A DNA stretch of 64,000 bases from Acanthopleura granulata (lineage: Eukaryota; Mollusca; Polyplacophora; Chitonida; Chitonidae), in NCBI GenBank assembly GCA_016165875.1, contig JABBOT010000003.1, positions 21,116,873 to 21,180,872 of the forward strand. Reading direction: 5' to 3'. A model generated the notes under the pieces. That model was not told where the DNA came from, did no database searches, and was given only the letters and a program-made list of their open reading frames with translations. Position numbers and translations under genes: made by a program. The stretch's first letter is position 1. Each line of letters starts with the position of its first letter. Shown here piece after piece: positions 35,301-47,040 of this stretch.

Positions 35301-37151
35301 AGTAGAATAGTAGTGCAGTAGAATAGGTTTCCGATTATTCAGCCATTTTCTATATGTTGGCTCCACGTTATGTTTAAGAGACGAGATCTTAGATCTATCG
35401 ACATAGGTAGGCCTACTCTCTGGCTTTGCCCATGTGCCGTAAAGCCATAATCATTCACTCTCTAGCTAAACATTAAGGGATAGTGCCAGCCCAGTTACTG
35501 GTCAGCCCAGGGTTAATACGCCCTGACAGAGAACATAGGATGTCCCGTTTGGTGACTTTGACACGATGTTCAAGTGAGATAACAATATAAAACGACAATA
35601 TGATCGTCTTACTACAAGAAGACATCATCATGACATGACCGAGATGACATCAGACACCAAGAAACAATAGGAGTGACATTCACATGGTTGATGTGTTTCT
35701 AGGAGTGTGAAGGAGTCGTAGTATTGGGAGCCTTTGGCGGTCGATTAGACCACGTCATGGCCAACATCAACACCTTGTTCGAAGCCAGGGAATTCCTGAA
35801 CAAACCCATAGTGCTATTCTCCAAGGAATCCGTCGCCATCCTGTTGACACCGGTGAGTTGGGAAGGAAACTTGCTACATGTATGGTCAGTAAATTTGTTC
35901 GGTTTTTGTATTTTTTTGACCGAAGTCCAATCTGGGGTGTGTCTTTAAACAACTGAAGTCCAAAACTACTGAGAGCTTGAATTAGTGGGTTAAACAGAAC
36001 AGTCATGAAGATTCTTGAAACTGGGTCTAGTTCTTTTGAATTTTTTCACTTATTGCATTCTTAGTATAGCGAAAAACCATAATCATTTGATTGTGTAGTT
36101 CAGAATGTTTTTTGTCATATTTATGTGGACAGCAGTTTTAACGAGATCCAAAACTTTCTTCAAGATTGTTTGTTATAAATATGTAACGTTTAATAAATAG
36201 AACATTGAAGCCTTACACGAAATGTGACAACATGAGGAAAGGAACAGGGAATTACTTCCGTACTGAATCGCAATTTGGTATGGTAACTGGCGCCTAAAAG
36301 AGGCCTAAGGAGTGGAGAACAGTGTCCCATTCAGGGTCGTTTCACACTGGATTGAGCAGAAATCATTTCCCGTGTAGCAGTATTGACAATTCTACGAAAG
36401 TTTTACTCAGTGATTTGCTTATGGGCCCACTTCCGTTCGTCGGGCGTTTAGGATGTTATCTGATTCTACCATTAAGTTTTTGGTGCCATTTTAAAGTATT
36501 AAAGTGATCATGCTTTAGGGAAGACACAAGATTGAAGTTCAGACAGGGTTAGAGGCTGAGTGGTGTGGATTGGTGCCTGTCGGTGGCCCCTGCAAATCTG
36601 TCACTACCACAGGCCTGAAATGGAACCTCAGTGAGTATGCTTATTAGTAGGGCAATGGTAAATAGTGGAAAAACCTTAGCTCATCAGGAGCCGGATTTAT
36701 CTGACGTTTGAATAAATAATACCTGGTTGACTTTGTCACAAATAACAATTATTTAATAAAAATAATGTGTAGTTTTAAATTTGTAAATGTGACCTGTGTT
36801 ATGGTAAATGCTACAAACGTTTCTAGCTTTCATGAACATCTTGTAGAAACATCGGCTGAAATGCGCCGAAATTTTGAAAATTGAAAATTTGGTTTCAGCG
36901 GATCATAATGGTGACATGTTGATCCCAACCAATATCATGTCAAAATTAAACCTTAGATGCACACAACATGTGTTGAAGTTGGAATTCGTTCTCTCTTTGC
37001 TATACCGGTAAATCATTTTGTAGGTAACAGTACAATGAGGTTCGGTGAGTTGATTTCCACATCCAATACCTATGACGGAAGTGGCGTGGTAACGGTATTG
37101 AACTCCGATCCTTTACTGTGGACAATGGGGTATAATTGTAAGGTTCTGTAG
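32348..37151 (+). CDS. TPK1: Thiamin pyrophosphokinase
   Basis: Cytosolic enzyme that transfers pyrophosphate from ATP to thiamin, making thiamin diphosphate. Coding exons: 32348-32408, 33449-33529, 33898-34031, 34381-34455, 35703-35852, 36519-36630, 37024-37151; the joined frame is 246 residues (human TPK1 243). Motifs in order: [14 protein letters not shown] near 54-59 (ADGGAN in the family); TGDFDS near 75-80; [14 protein letters not shown] near 99-112; [18 protein letters not shown] near 126-143; then [11 protein letters not shown] and [10 protein letters not shown]; finally [14 protein letters not shown] and LLWTM, the C-terminal thiamin-binding part. The metal- and substrate-binding acidic residues in DGG, GDFDS and DQDFTD are all kept, so it should be active. 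The donor of exon 2 appears to be GC (AAAG|GCAGGT). The 3' end of exon 4 is the least certain boundary. Confidence 0.93.
32425..32690 (-). mobile_element. tRNA-derived SINE in TPK1 intron 1
   Basis: Near full-length copy opposite in strand to TPK1. Read on the plus strand: TTGGTATTTTACGCCGTACT, GAATATTTCACTTGTACGAC, CGGTGGGAGAAAACCGAACA, GAGGAAGCCAGCGTGAG, and a tRNA-like end GCGCTAACCCACTCGGTGAC. Confidence 0.88.
33344..33398. repeat. A-rich low-complexity tract
   Basis: A run of A with scattered T and C, including AAACAAACAAAC, immediately upstream of TPK1 exon 2. It is simple sequence only. Confidence 0.8.
34728..34985 (-). mobile_element. tRNA-derived SINE in TPK1 intron 4
   Basis: Near full-length minus-strand copy. 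Plus-strand landmarks are GATTGGTGTGCCATACTCAA, GAACATTTCACTTATA, GGGGAAACCCGTCACCATCT, and the head end CGCTAACCACGAGGCCACAG followed by AGGCCCC. It is opposite in strand to TPK1, like the copy in intron 1. Confidence 0.88.
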
Positions 37152-37173
37152 AAGATGGCCATCATCAAAGGTA

Positions 37174-37503
37174 GCTCCAGGTGGCTATTTTACTCCTGTC
37201 TATGCACTGGGCATGCGTCGTATGATAGCCACAGCGGCAAACAATGGTAGCCCTCACAACGCTTCACACCGAGTCCGATAAGTCCTTTCTGAACGACTTG
37301 CTTGTCATCACCGAGTGGAATTTACAGGGGCTGTTCCGTGTGTGGCCGAGGTGAGAAGTAAGAGGCATAGTTGACTCCTTTTTGGGCTGCAAACATTGTT
37401 TACAAAGGACTTATCGGACTGGACATGAAATGGTGTAAGGGATACCCTTTAGTTGCCGCTGTGGCTACGTGAAAACCAAGGTGAAACAGCCACCAGGGGC
37501 AAC
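37174..37503. mobile_element. Foldback element downstream of the TPK1 stop
   Basis: Arms of about 100 bp at 37174-37288 and 37404-37503 are inverted copies, imperfect but clear. Shared words include CCACAGCGGCAA and AGTCCGATAAGTCCTTT. It begins 23 bp after the TPK1 stop codon, so it probably lies in the 3' UTR, where the transcript could fold on itself. Confidence 0.6.
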
Positions 37504-37730
37504 ATAAAAGGTTGTTACACTGTTTCATTTTGGTCCAAGGATGTGTAGTGATGCTTATAATTGACTTTTCCTGGTGGAGATATGCCAAGATTGGAAGGAG
37601 ACATCTGCGGAGATCACTGATTCGTATTGTACATGAATAGCCATTTAACCCACTGTCTTAAAACTCAATTGTTATATACGTTAATAATGTTAATCGGACA
37701 TTTGGCTGTGGGCTGAGGAGAGAAACATCA

Positions 37731-37736
37731 AATAAA
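37731..37736 (+). terminator. Possible TPK1 polyadenylation signal
   Basis: AATAAA 580 bp after the TPK1 stop. It is the first clear AATAAA noticed past the stop. A UTR this long would include the whole foldback element at 37174-37503. Confidence 0.35.
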
Positions 37737-37759
37737 ATTTTAAACGCTTTACAAAATGG

Positions 37760-38264
37760 TGAGAGAAGGTTGTAATTTAACACTTTCCTGTACCAAATTA
37801 ACACCTTTGGGTGTTGCGTTCCGCATTATAAATGTGGAGAATCTGGTAATGTACCCTTGCGTTAGAATCTGCAAACTATTTTTACCCGGCGTAACATTTT
37901 TACAAGGCGGCAGGTTTTAAGATGTATCATTTTATCATCTTAACATGTTGACAGTTAACATATGAGCGTCCACTTTATCTTGTGGGTTAACCTCTGAATC
38001 CATGTGGAATGTTTCTTGTATGTCATCGGAACATAACCGATTTTAAGCAATATTGTATAAAACCTTACATACACCTTTTATCGAGCTCGTGTATATTTTT
38101 GTAACGACACCCCTGGAAGGAGTATTATAAATACCCCTACATTTAATGAGTGCTTATGTTTTCATGCATTATTCTATTTCTACATTTCTACTATCTCTGT
38201 AACATAATTCAGAATCAGACGACATATACAAAATATATCCTAAATTGTCATGGACAAGAAGTCT

Positions 38265-38320
<56 letters not shown>

Positions 38321-40740
38321 GTATGAGCAAAATCTGTGAGTGATCATTTTTGTTTCATTTATATATTTTTATGAACCAGTGACTAACTCAGAAATTGGTT
38401 TGATTACATCACCTGACTGCTCCTTTGAAACAAGATTGTAAAAGACGAATTGTGTGACGAACAAAAAATAACCATTACACTTAAGACAAGTATATCCGTG
38501 TAATTATTTTATTATAACTTTCAAATAATATTAAGTATGTTCTAGCATGTGGGTATATTGAGAGAAATTAATCCAGTAGAACCTACTTGAGTGTGCCCAT
38601 GTAGTTGTGTCAAACAAGGATGCTATATAATTTTAACTGTAAAAAAAGAGTTGTGTCACACAAACTTTGGCCTTCACAAGGTTCCAAGTGTTCCATTATG
38701 TTGTACATGTGCCGTAAGATGTGCATGTGGCACAAAATTGGGCATCTTAACATTTTTCTGAACTGCATATAGAAGAGGATCATTTATTTAGCATATCATT
38801 TATCTGGTGTCCCAGCAGTATATAATGAAGTGTAATTACACTGACTTGTTGAAGGGTGGGGGGATTGTAAAAGAGCGTCATGTTTTGATAAATTCCGCAT
38901 TCAAATGCTTTGTTTGTGGTATTTTGGGTATCTACAAGGTGGTGACAGTAACACGACTGGACGCTGGCTGGCTGGTGGGTGAGTCGTTCGTCTGTCAGAG
39001 CCAAACGGGCCATAACCAGAAAGGTTACACACTACAGTCCAACTCTCGCTTTATGCTGCCGATCCCCATCTTAAAGTCAGGAGATTTGTGCGGTATCTAT
39101 CGAAGGACTTCAAAGGACAAATCTTTATTAGTAGCCTAGGTATGACTAAAAAATATTTAGGTGACTTATCGTCATTTTGATTGTTTTCAGACTGTTACAG
39201 GTGTGGTCGCTTTCGTTTTGATTTTGTGATGCTTTCGACCTCCACGGGCCTCCCACCTTCTTGGTACTAGACCGCCATCTTGTAAAATCATTCATCGTAG
39301 AAAACCATGTGTGACTGCCGTACTCAATAAATATTGCTTCACTCGCTGAATATAGAAAATCAATAGCAGTTCAACAGTAGTTGGTTTGGATCACTACATT
39401 TTGTGGTTTTTGCCGAATACCCACATCCGATCTCAGATCGGTAGAGGGAAAATCAGGCCGCGCGACTTTCAGGCCAACCCTACCGCGAGTAATGCCAGTA
39501 CTTATGTCAAGCGGCTTAAAGCATTTTTCAAGGAATGAGAACGAAGATGTCATATACTAGAATGCTACAGATCCATGCCTATATCTGCTATAAACAATAC
39601 AGATCTAAAAGTAAGTTTAGGTTTAAACTTATTTTAAACGTGTCAGAAGTTACGAGTCGATAATATCGAAAATTGGACACTGTATAATGTATCAAATTTC
39701 GTTGATACATTCATCAACATTATGTGGGGCATGCCATGAGAAAATTTATAAAGCTCAGCATATCTTATTATATTATTTATATGAGGTCCATTTGGGTCAT
39801 CTGAGGTGAAATGGGTAAATTCAAATGGGGTCGACGGCGTCCGAGCAGATGCAACTATAACTGCTCTCTGCATATGCTCCATGACTCACCTGAAGCATAG
39901 TTGGTATTAAAGTACAGAAACTATGTGTTGGCTGAATATCAATGAAATTCTCCCCACCCCCATCCTCAGGGAGACATTCACGTATGTATGCTGTTTAAAA
40001 TGTTTAACAGTAAGACTATGTATATCAGTTAATTATATGAAGACTTAATGTTAGGGGAAAGCAATGTTTTTCATAATTTTCTTTCATGGAACCGATTTTG
40101 TGTTTCTTTGATGGTCATGTTGGTTCCCATGAACGTGAAACACAGAAGCGAAAGAGTTGCTGTCCCTTAGGCTAGTACGGGTGAAATCTCCAGCCTGCGG
40201 GCAACAGTTCGAATGTTTGTCACTAGTTTCTTGATAAAGCGATTCTCAAACCTACTAGGTTGCACAACAAATAATTGATGGATAAAAGTGTGAAATTATA
40301 ATAGATTTACTTTAGTGTCTTGATCATAAACAAAGGCCAGACGACAAAATTATCTACATGCAAGAAATCCGAGCATTCATCATAGAATACATTCAGTGTT
40401 TTAGGCTCTAGTTCCTCTCTCTCCAAAACCCCGTCCAGAAATGAAACGAGACGAAATCGAAAGTGGACATTGTCGAAGGATATCACGGTGGATGTACACT
40501 ACTAATCTGCAGAAGAATTGTTACATTAAACATTATGTAGGTGATATCAACAGATGTCAGATCCTAATTCTGAATACTCCAAATCCTGTCTGATACACAT
40601 TTGTGCTCGGATGTCTTGTGGAATTTGTCACATTTTTTGGACTGTCTGATATCTGTTACACTCCACCTTCCGTGGCCTTCGGAGGACCGTTTAACAAACA
40701 GGGTGTAGTTTATGTCAAACGTAATCGTCATGATCACACA
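37760..40740. other. Intergenic stretch without a recognised gene
   Basis: Contains a (TA)n tract at 38274-38320. An open plus-strand frame at 38807-39139 (110 codons) ends LKSGDLCGIYRRTSKDKS and matches no family I know; it has no evident splice context. Nothing else is supported. Confidence 0.45.
38274..38321. repeat. (TA)n microsatellite
   Basis: About 23 TA units in an otherwise ordinary AT-rich intergenic region. Confidence 0.95.
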
Positions 40741-40746
40741 TATTGT

Positions 40747-41072
40747 AGACACCCGCCCGGATAGCGCAGTTGGTAGAGCGTCCGCTTTCGGACGGGGAGA
40801 TCTGGGTTCAAACTTGGGTCGAGTCATATCAAAGACTTTAAAAAATGGTACATCCTGCTTACTCGGGCGCTCAGATATAGAGGGTGGACTGGTCGGCCCG
40901 GTGTCACTATAATGTGAATGGCTCAGGGTGCTTGTTGGGTGTCTTTGGCAGCACCAGATAAAAGATACGGTGGAAATCCGTACTGCACCAAGGAGACAAC
41001 GCTTCGTGTAAGTGTATAAGTGAAATATTCTTGAGTAGGGCGTTAAACAATAAACATTCATTCATTTATATT
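40747..41072 (+). mobile_element. Full-length SINE of a second type
   Basis: The head CCCGGATAGCGCAGTTGGTA has a good A box (TAGCGCAGTTGG), and GGGTTCAAACTTGGG carries a B-box-like GGTTCAAAC, so this is a tRNA-derived pol III promoter. The body GTCATATCAAAGACTTTAAA, then AATGGTACATCCTGC, links it to the copy at 29240. The 3' tail GAAATATTCTTGAGTAGGGC, then GTTAAACAATAAACATTCATTC, is close to the tail of the 30995 family, so the two families share a 3' end. Confidence 0.85.
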
Positions 41073-42935
41073 GTAGACATCCGTGGCCATGGTAGTTACG
41101 TTTGACATGGCGTTATACCATCTATGTAAAACAAAATGTACTGTGTACATGTACATTCACACACTTGTATGAAAACAGGCCCTTTCGCCCTAGCTAACTT
41201 TCCCTTGATTTCAAAGTAATTCTGGCTTCATATCACTTCACTGATCGTAAATAATAAAAACCGTTGTGTCACGGTTAAAACAAATGTAACAGACGCGTCT
41301 TCTTAGGCAGCATCCAAGCTTATCATCCTTTAGTGTGCTCGGCATCGTCCGGAAAAAAGATAAATTGCATGGAAACTGACAACTTGTTCAGGAGTCACAA
41401 CTAATTGAGAGAAAATAAAATGCGTTTCATTTTGGTAAAATCAGCCCAGTCCAGTCTGTCAGCGAAATTGCCTGATTCAAAAATGGCGGTAAGCGGGGTT
41501 CTCTTGATAACTGGATGTTGTTGGACAAATATTTGGTCTCATCGTGACGGTATGATCTTTATTGTACATGGATAACGAAGTCAGAAATAATTACAACAAT
41601 TTCTGTGGCATACAGTTTTGGCGCCTTAAAGGTAGCACACGCGGGCTTCAGGACCGAGTGCTAGAAGTTGAGGTAATGTAACGATTCAGAGCGGCTAGAT
41701 TGGAGCAAAACGAGGGAAATGATCACCCAACATCACAGCTACAAGATTGTCAGTTTTGGAAATGTGAACAATGACACCATTCAGCACTGACCCCTGTTCT
41801 CACTCGAGAGAATACTGTGTCAGATAAAAATGGAAACCAAATATAACTACGAAGATAAAATTGCACATCTTCCTGAAATTTGTAACATTTTGTTTTTATT
41901 TCATCAGCCCACATCAAAAAATTATTTGGGAATGTTACTACGTGACTATGAAGGCTGCTAGATAGGACCAGGAAATGGGGGCTTTTGCGTGGCGACATCG
42001 ACAGCAGTAGAGGCAACATGCATGCTTGTTTTGTATAGCCCCGACAGACTCGTTTCTTCTCTGTAACCTCTATCACTTTTTGAACGTCATCATGGCGGTA
42101 CCATTGTTAGAGCTAAACTGCATATCCTAGGAACGATAACAGTGCAAATGTAGTAAAAGATATCGGCAGTCATGGCCAGGAAAGGATGAAATTAGCATAT
42201 TTTTTCTTTTAAGTCTTTATGTAGATCTTCACAGGTAACTGTGACGTCTGGTAACGACAAACAGACATTTCAGGTTGGAGACATTTGTAGATTTTTCCAT
42301 GACGAGATATGTATGTCACGACTGATTAGCGTGAAAGCTGCATACATGAATGGTATCCACCGATGCATGTTAGAGGTTCGTGATGCCTCAAAGTTGTCAA
42401 CTGAGATAACGTGTTGGAGCCTGCCATTCTGGAGAGAGGCAAAGTTAAACGCAACACAATAACATGTCGCACCTTGCATTCCACGAGTAGTATGGCCTCC
42501 TTTGAAATCAACCAATAATGTATAATGCATTGTATGCCTCCTCTTGTCTTTCTGTCAAACAAATGTCCTTGTTTTCCTGCTACTACTCCATCTTTGAGAA
42601 TTCGATTGCGGTGGCCAGTCCCACAGAAACATGGCTCCCTTAGGATCTGAAAATTAGGAGAAAATTTGGCATTTTGAGAGAGAGACCCATGAAAAGTGTT
42701 GTCGAACACATGAGCTTTGGTTGTAATACTGATAAATTATAACTCCGCATTGATTAATAAATGGCGTAAGTACAAAACAACTTAACAGAAAAAAAGACGA
42801 TAAAAGCTGACTTAAGCATATTCATCACAAGCCTGCATAAACCCTTAAAGGAGTTACGGTGTATGTCGTCTGAGAATGAGCTGTATGTTGAGTATCCTGA
42901 ACACGAATTGTGTTGTAAGTTTTCTAACTTTTCTC
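41073..42935. other. Intergenic stretch 3' of the GPCR
   Basis: No protein family was recognised on either strand. Several open frames of 60-130 codons overlap on opposite strands without codon-like character or splice sites that would join them. ATGGCG|GTAAGC at 41483 resembles a short first exon followed by a donor, but no continuation could be identified. Confidence 0.35.
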
Positions 42936-44030
42936 TCAGAGCTCGTTGGACATTGAAGTACTTTGGGTTGTTGATGTTGCTCCTTGCTGGGATTGGTACA
43001 CGGATCGCCTAGTCGCCGGGTACTTGCAGGTGACAAGGCGGATCATCATTGTGCGGAATTTGCGGCTGCTGAAGAAGTAGAAGAGGAAGTTCACTGCGTG
43101 ATGCAACTCGGCTACGAAGAACACGATCTCGCGGGTGAGGTAGTAGCGAGCTTGCTCCTGCTGCGTCTTAGGCTCCCATCTCGCCAGATAGAATATACAC
43201 ACGGGCAACAGGAAGACGGCAAAGGCCACTGAGACGGTCACCAGCATCACGGTTATCTGTCTCTGCTGCATGCTCTTGCTGGACGAACTGCACTCCCCGT
43301 TGATCATCTGTTTCTGCATCTTGAAGGACTTGTGCAGACCAAATATGATCAGAGCGTTAAGGGCGATCATGGAGGCACAGGGCACGAAGGCGTAAACGCA
43401 GGAGTTCACCCAGAACCAAACGTTTGCCTCGAACTCTTTGTACTCCGGTCTGAAGCCACAGTCTAAGGCGATCGGGGGAAAAGGGTTCACGTATTCGTGA
43501 GTCATCCAGAGAATATGCATGTTCAAGAGGATGAGGATAAACGAAATAATCAGTATGGATAACTTGGCTCTCTTAAGAGTGAAGAATTCTGACACTCGAA
43601 GAGGGAACCACACCGCAACAAACCTCTCTATTGTCATTGTGGCCAAAGTCCAGGTGGACAGATGAAGGAAGAACGATCCCAGGAAGCTGAAGACAGCACA
43701 GCCAGCGTCTCCCATGGGTACGTCATACGCCGTGAGCTGTTGGTAAAACAGTCTCATGACCAACACAACTGTGTCCAGAACTGCCAGAAGAGCCACAGAA
43801 AAGGAAGACGCGGCGAAGGGCTTAATGGAGGATATGGTCAGGAAGGCGAGTGTGTTACATACCAGTCCAACTATTGTCAAAATCCACAAACCGCTTTTGT
43901 TCATATAGAACGCAGCGATGAATTCGTCGTATTTCTCCAGTTCTCCATACCCGAATGTGTCATTGTACTTACTCATGCCAGCCATAGCTGGCACTGGCGT
44001 GTCACTGGAGTTTGTTGTTGACGTTGTCAT
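42936..44030 (-). CDS. Class A G-protein-coupled receptor, neuropeptide-receptor-like
   Basis: Seven-helix receptor of 364 residues in one frame. In-frame TAG and TGA lie just upstream of the ATG, which supports the start. Approximate helices: TM1 47-67 (GLVCNTLAFLTI, with the TM1 Asn), TM2 76-96 (LLAVLD, with the TM2 Asp), TM3 108-138 ending MTIERF in place of DRY, TM4 156-176, TM5 204-232, TM6 258-284 (FLLPVCIFYLARW), TM7 300-320 (AVNFLFYFFSSRKFR, in place of NPxxY). Cys111 and Cys191 can form the usual disulfide. The N-terminus has Asn glycosylation sites at 7, 23 and 44. Loop 3 has a Ser cluster (CSSSSKS) and the tail is rich in Ser, Thr and Gln. The nearest type, by feel, is the expanded invertebrate peptide receptors (FMRFamide- or TRH-receptor-like). 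The ligand cannot be told from the sequence. Confidence 0.9.
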   Translation of the reverse strand: MTTSTTNSSDTPVPAMAGMSKYNDTFGYGELEKYDEFIAAFYMNKSGLWILTIVGLVCNTLAFLTISSIKPFAASSFSVALLAVLDTVVLVMRLFYQQLTAYDVPMGDAGCAVFSFLGSFFLHLSTWTLATMTIERFVAVWFPLRVSEFFTLKRAKLSILIISFILILLNMHILWMTHEYVNPFPPIALDCGFRPEYKEFEANVWFWVNSCVYAFVPCASMIALNALIIFGLHKSFKMQKQMINGECSSSSKSMQQRQITVMLVTVSVAFAVFLLPVCIFYLARWEPKTQQEQARYYLTREIVFFVAELHHAVNFLFYFFSSRKFRTMMIRLVTCKYPATRRSVYQSQQGATSTTQSTSMSNEL

Positions 44031-44304
44031 TCTTCTCTTCTCCGCTCACTAGACCGATTTCCAGGAAAAAATATTCGATAGAATCCAAGCACGAATATTC
44101 TGGCAAATGAAATTAGTACATCAGCAGATCACATCGTAACGCACATAACCGGATCTCTCAAACTTGAGACAAAAACGTCTTCATCAGATACTGTAAGAAA
44201 AAAAAAAAAAAAAAAAATGCTGTTATTAGATACAAACATTGAAGACCCAAGTATTTCAAACAATGTAAAAGACTACAGCAGTGGGGGTAAAAATTAAAGC
44301 ATCT

Positions 44305-44420
44305 AATACAGTGTGATAGTTTGGTAAATGGTCAGAAGTGAGCGGTGAAGTACGGCTTCCTGTCAGCTTACCACGGGGTTTTATTCTTTACTTACCATTG
44401 ATGTAAATGTTTAGAACAAC
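44305..44420 (+). repeat. Unclassified interspersed repeat, copy A
   Basis: GTGATAGTTTGGTAAATGGT, then CAGAAGTGAGCGGTGAAGTACGGC and GGGGTTTTATTCTTTACTTACC, is similar in order and content to the copies at 46838 and 47927. It is the most diverged of the three. Confidence 0.5.
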
Positions 44421-44729
44421 AGCAACTTATACAAGGTCTAACACCATGGCTTGAGTATATGTTTTTAAAATTCAGTCAAGTTAATTGCAATTTATTAGAC
44501 ATAACTGGTCTACCATTGTGCAGAAATGGTAAAGAGTGTATAACATCGTATGTGGATCGATGCTTCAAGCAGGGAATAAAAAGATGACACAAGTCACCGC
44601 CTCATGCTCAAATTGTGGACACGTCCCATACCCAGTGTCATGCGTTCCACAATATATCAAAGAAAGATGTCATTATTTCTTAATTAGCTTTCAACTTTGT
44701 GACCTCATTTATAAATACAATATGCGTCC

Positions 44730-44862
44730 CGCACTGTATCAGGCAGATTGCTGTAGCGTCCATACATGATGGCAAACTGCATCAGGCAGATTTGCTGCAG
44801 CGTCCATATATGATGACAGGCTGCATCAGACAGATTTGATGTAGCGTCCATACATGATGACT
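44730..44862. repeat. 45-bp tandem repeat, three copies
   Basis: Three copies of a unit with CATCAGGCAGATTTGCTGCA, then GCGTCCATACATGATGAC. Small substitutions separate them. No coding value. Confidence 0.85.
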
Positions 44863-45409
44863 AACGTATACTTCCGACACTCAAAGCCATTTCATTCCGG
44901 CCTCTGTGTCGAGTTACATGTCGATCATGCTTGCCATTAATTACAACCTATAATCACACCGGGAAGATCTCTAATGGTATGCTTCTGTAAGCACAGGTTG
45001 TATGCAGATGTAATTTTGCTTCCCCTTGCTCTGTAAGGCTATATAAACACGACGCGTTTGTACAAGTGTAAATCTTATTTCATATCTTGATATTTTGTAA
45101 AATACACGTATGGATCTTTCAGTGCTTAATCAGGAAGTGTTGTGGACTACCTACTGGTCTTGAGACATTGGTCATAACACACGCATATCTGCCCCACGTC
45201 ATTGGAAACTGGTGGCTGGTACTTCCAGGTAGCTGGTGTTTGGGAAGCTGACTTTGGATAATGTACCAATTAACGGGCTGAACTATGGATGATTTGGATA
45301 CTTGTTATTACTACTAAATGGTAGCAGTCGAATGAATGATGAACTTTACCGTGCATTGTTGAAGTGAGTTATTAGTTGACGCTGTATAGAGTCAGATAAG
45401 AATCACCCT

Positions 45410-45545
45410 AGTTCTACAATGCGTCGCGCTCGTGGCAGCCGATAGCATCCCTATGTCACAGGCTCGAATCCAGCTCCTGCTGGCGCGGCCGCTATACTGT
45501 AAGTCAAGAGCTTTGTCGGGTACTTGCCAAAGAATACGAGATCCA
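45410..45545 (+). mobile_element. Possible tRNA-like SINE head
   Basis: GCTCGTGGCAGCCGATAGCA and CACAGGCTCGAATCCAGCTC include a B-box-like GGCTCGAATCC, followed by CTGGCGCGGCCGCTATACTG and GAGCTTTGTCGGGTACTTGC. This looks like the 5' half of a tRNA-derived SINE of a third type. No tail was found. Confidence 0.4.
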
Positions 45546-46495
45546 CTTGCAAGACCCCGGTTTGCTACACACAAGAATTCAATCAATGGCATAAATACTT
45601 AATGTCCTGTATGTATTTTATTTCAGTTCTATTCTTTAATGTTGGTGTTTCGTCAGGGATGTTAATTTGTAAAACGTTTTATACATGCAAACGCTTGGGT
45701 GTCTTGAATATGGATGTAGCTCTCCTAACTACTCATGCAAGTGTACTGCGTCTTAGGTGGACGAGTAACCTCCTGTACAAAGACAAATTTATGAGGGTTG
45801 TTTTCAGTTTTGACGTTGTCAGTTGTATTTACATGTACTTTCATAGGAATACGCCGAAATCCTGCATATGACGGCAATATATCTCGCATTGTAAGACTTG
45901 TTAGATTGTGTGTGCTATTTGGCGATTTCAAACAGCAGCAAAAGTTGTTACTACATAAACTATAATGTGTTAATGATATTCCATCTACGTTTCCTAAGAT
46001 TTGCAGTGAGTACGCATTTCTCTCCAAGATCCACTCTTTGATACTCTTAGGAAGGAGGTATGAAAGTGGAAAGGGAATTCTTGGAATTCTGTTTGACCTT
46101 GACCCATTTTATGCACGCTAATGGTTTTTACATATATACGCGCTGATACAGACATCTTTGTGTTTGCGAACGTTGTCGAATTTCCAGCTGGACTATCTCG
46201 TGACGTCATGTAACGATGTAACTAGCGCTTCATTAGGTTGTTAGACAAAAGGTGTTTTATTAGTTTAAAGTCAAACTTAAGGATCTCCACTTACACGATG
46301 GCGGTCACCTTTATGGGCGGATGAAACCGGAGTTCCCCGAGGCAGTAAATCACTGACCAACAGCCAGTTAATGACGATATTTCCCATATGTGACGTACAG
46401 ATATGCAAACCGAAATGGTGAAGGCAAATGGCCGGAAACAACCGTCAGACTGCATAAACGGACATAATGGACAGATCCACCACGTCCGATGTTTC

Positions 46496-46516
46496 ACCCC
46501 CCCCCACCCCCACCCC
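46496..46516. repeat. C-rich tract
   Basis: Three runs of C (9, 5 and 5) separated by single A residues. The minus strand is a G-rich run that could fold as a quadruplex. Confidence 0.85.
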
Positions 46517-46837
46517 CTTCTCGTGACAATGTTACTTTTCATTCTATTCCCGGCGAAAGCAATTCTGACACCATGATGTCACAGAAAGATTGGACATTTG
46601 TATCCCTTTGGAGGGACATCCGGTTGATGTGCTTTGCGACATTATTGATTATGATTGCTCAAATTCTCGCTCGTGATTGATAGATGGGAAAGGTTCATTG
46701 ACAGCGTCGTAGAGTACTTGAAGTTAGGGTCACCAAGGCCCTATAAGCAGTAAAAGTAGGGAATCTACAAATTCCCTGTCGAAGGCTAGGAGTGAATCCG
46801 CACCTAGTGTGACCTAGCCATTGAAATATTGAAAACT

Positions 46838-47040
46838 GGAGCATGGAGAATAAAACCAAATGAGCGACGACAATGTAATAGTTGGCAAATGGTCACTCGT
46901 AAGAGCTGAAATACTTCCTCATGTCATTTTACTCAGGTCAGGGTTTTGTTCTCGCTATTCATGTAAGTGTATCAATAATGACTTACACGCCCCATATCAG
47001 CTTGACTTGAGCAGAATTGACCGATCGACACACATGCCAG
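46838..47040 (+). repeat. Unclassified interspersed repeat, copy B
   Basis: Begins CATGGAGAATAAAACCA, then GAGCGACGACAATGTAATAG, TTGGCAAATGGTCACTCGTA, and CAGGGTTTTGTTCTCGCTAT before TCATGTAAGTGTATCAATAATG. It aligns over about 150 bp with the copy at 47927. Confidence 0.65.

Noticed and set aside
38807..39139. 110-codon plus-strand frame downstream of TPK1
   Set aside because: No recognised domain and no splice connection to TPK1, whose frame already ends properly at 37151.
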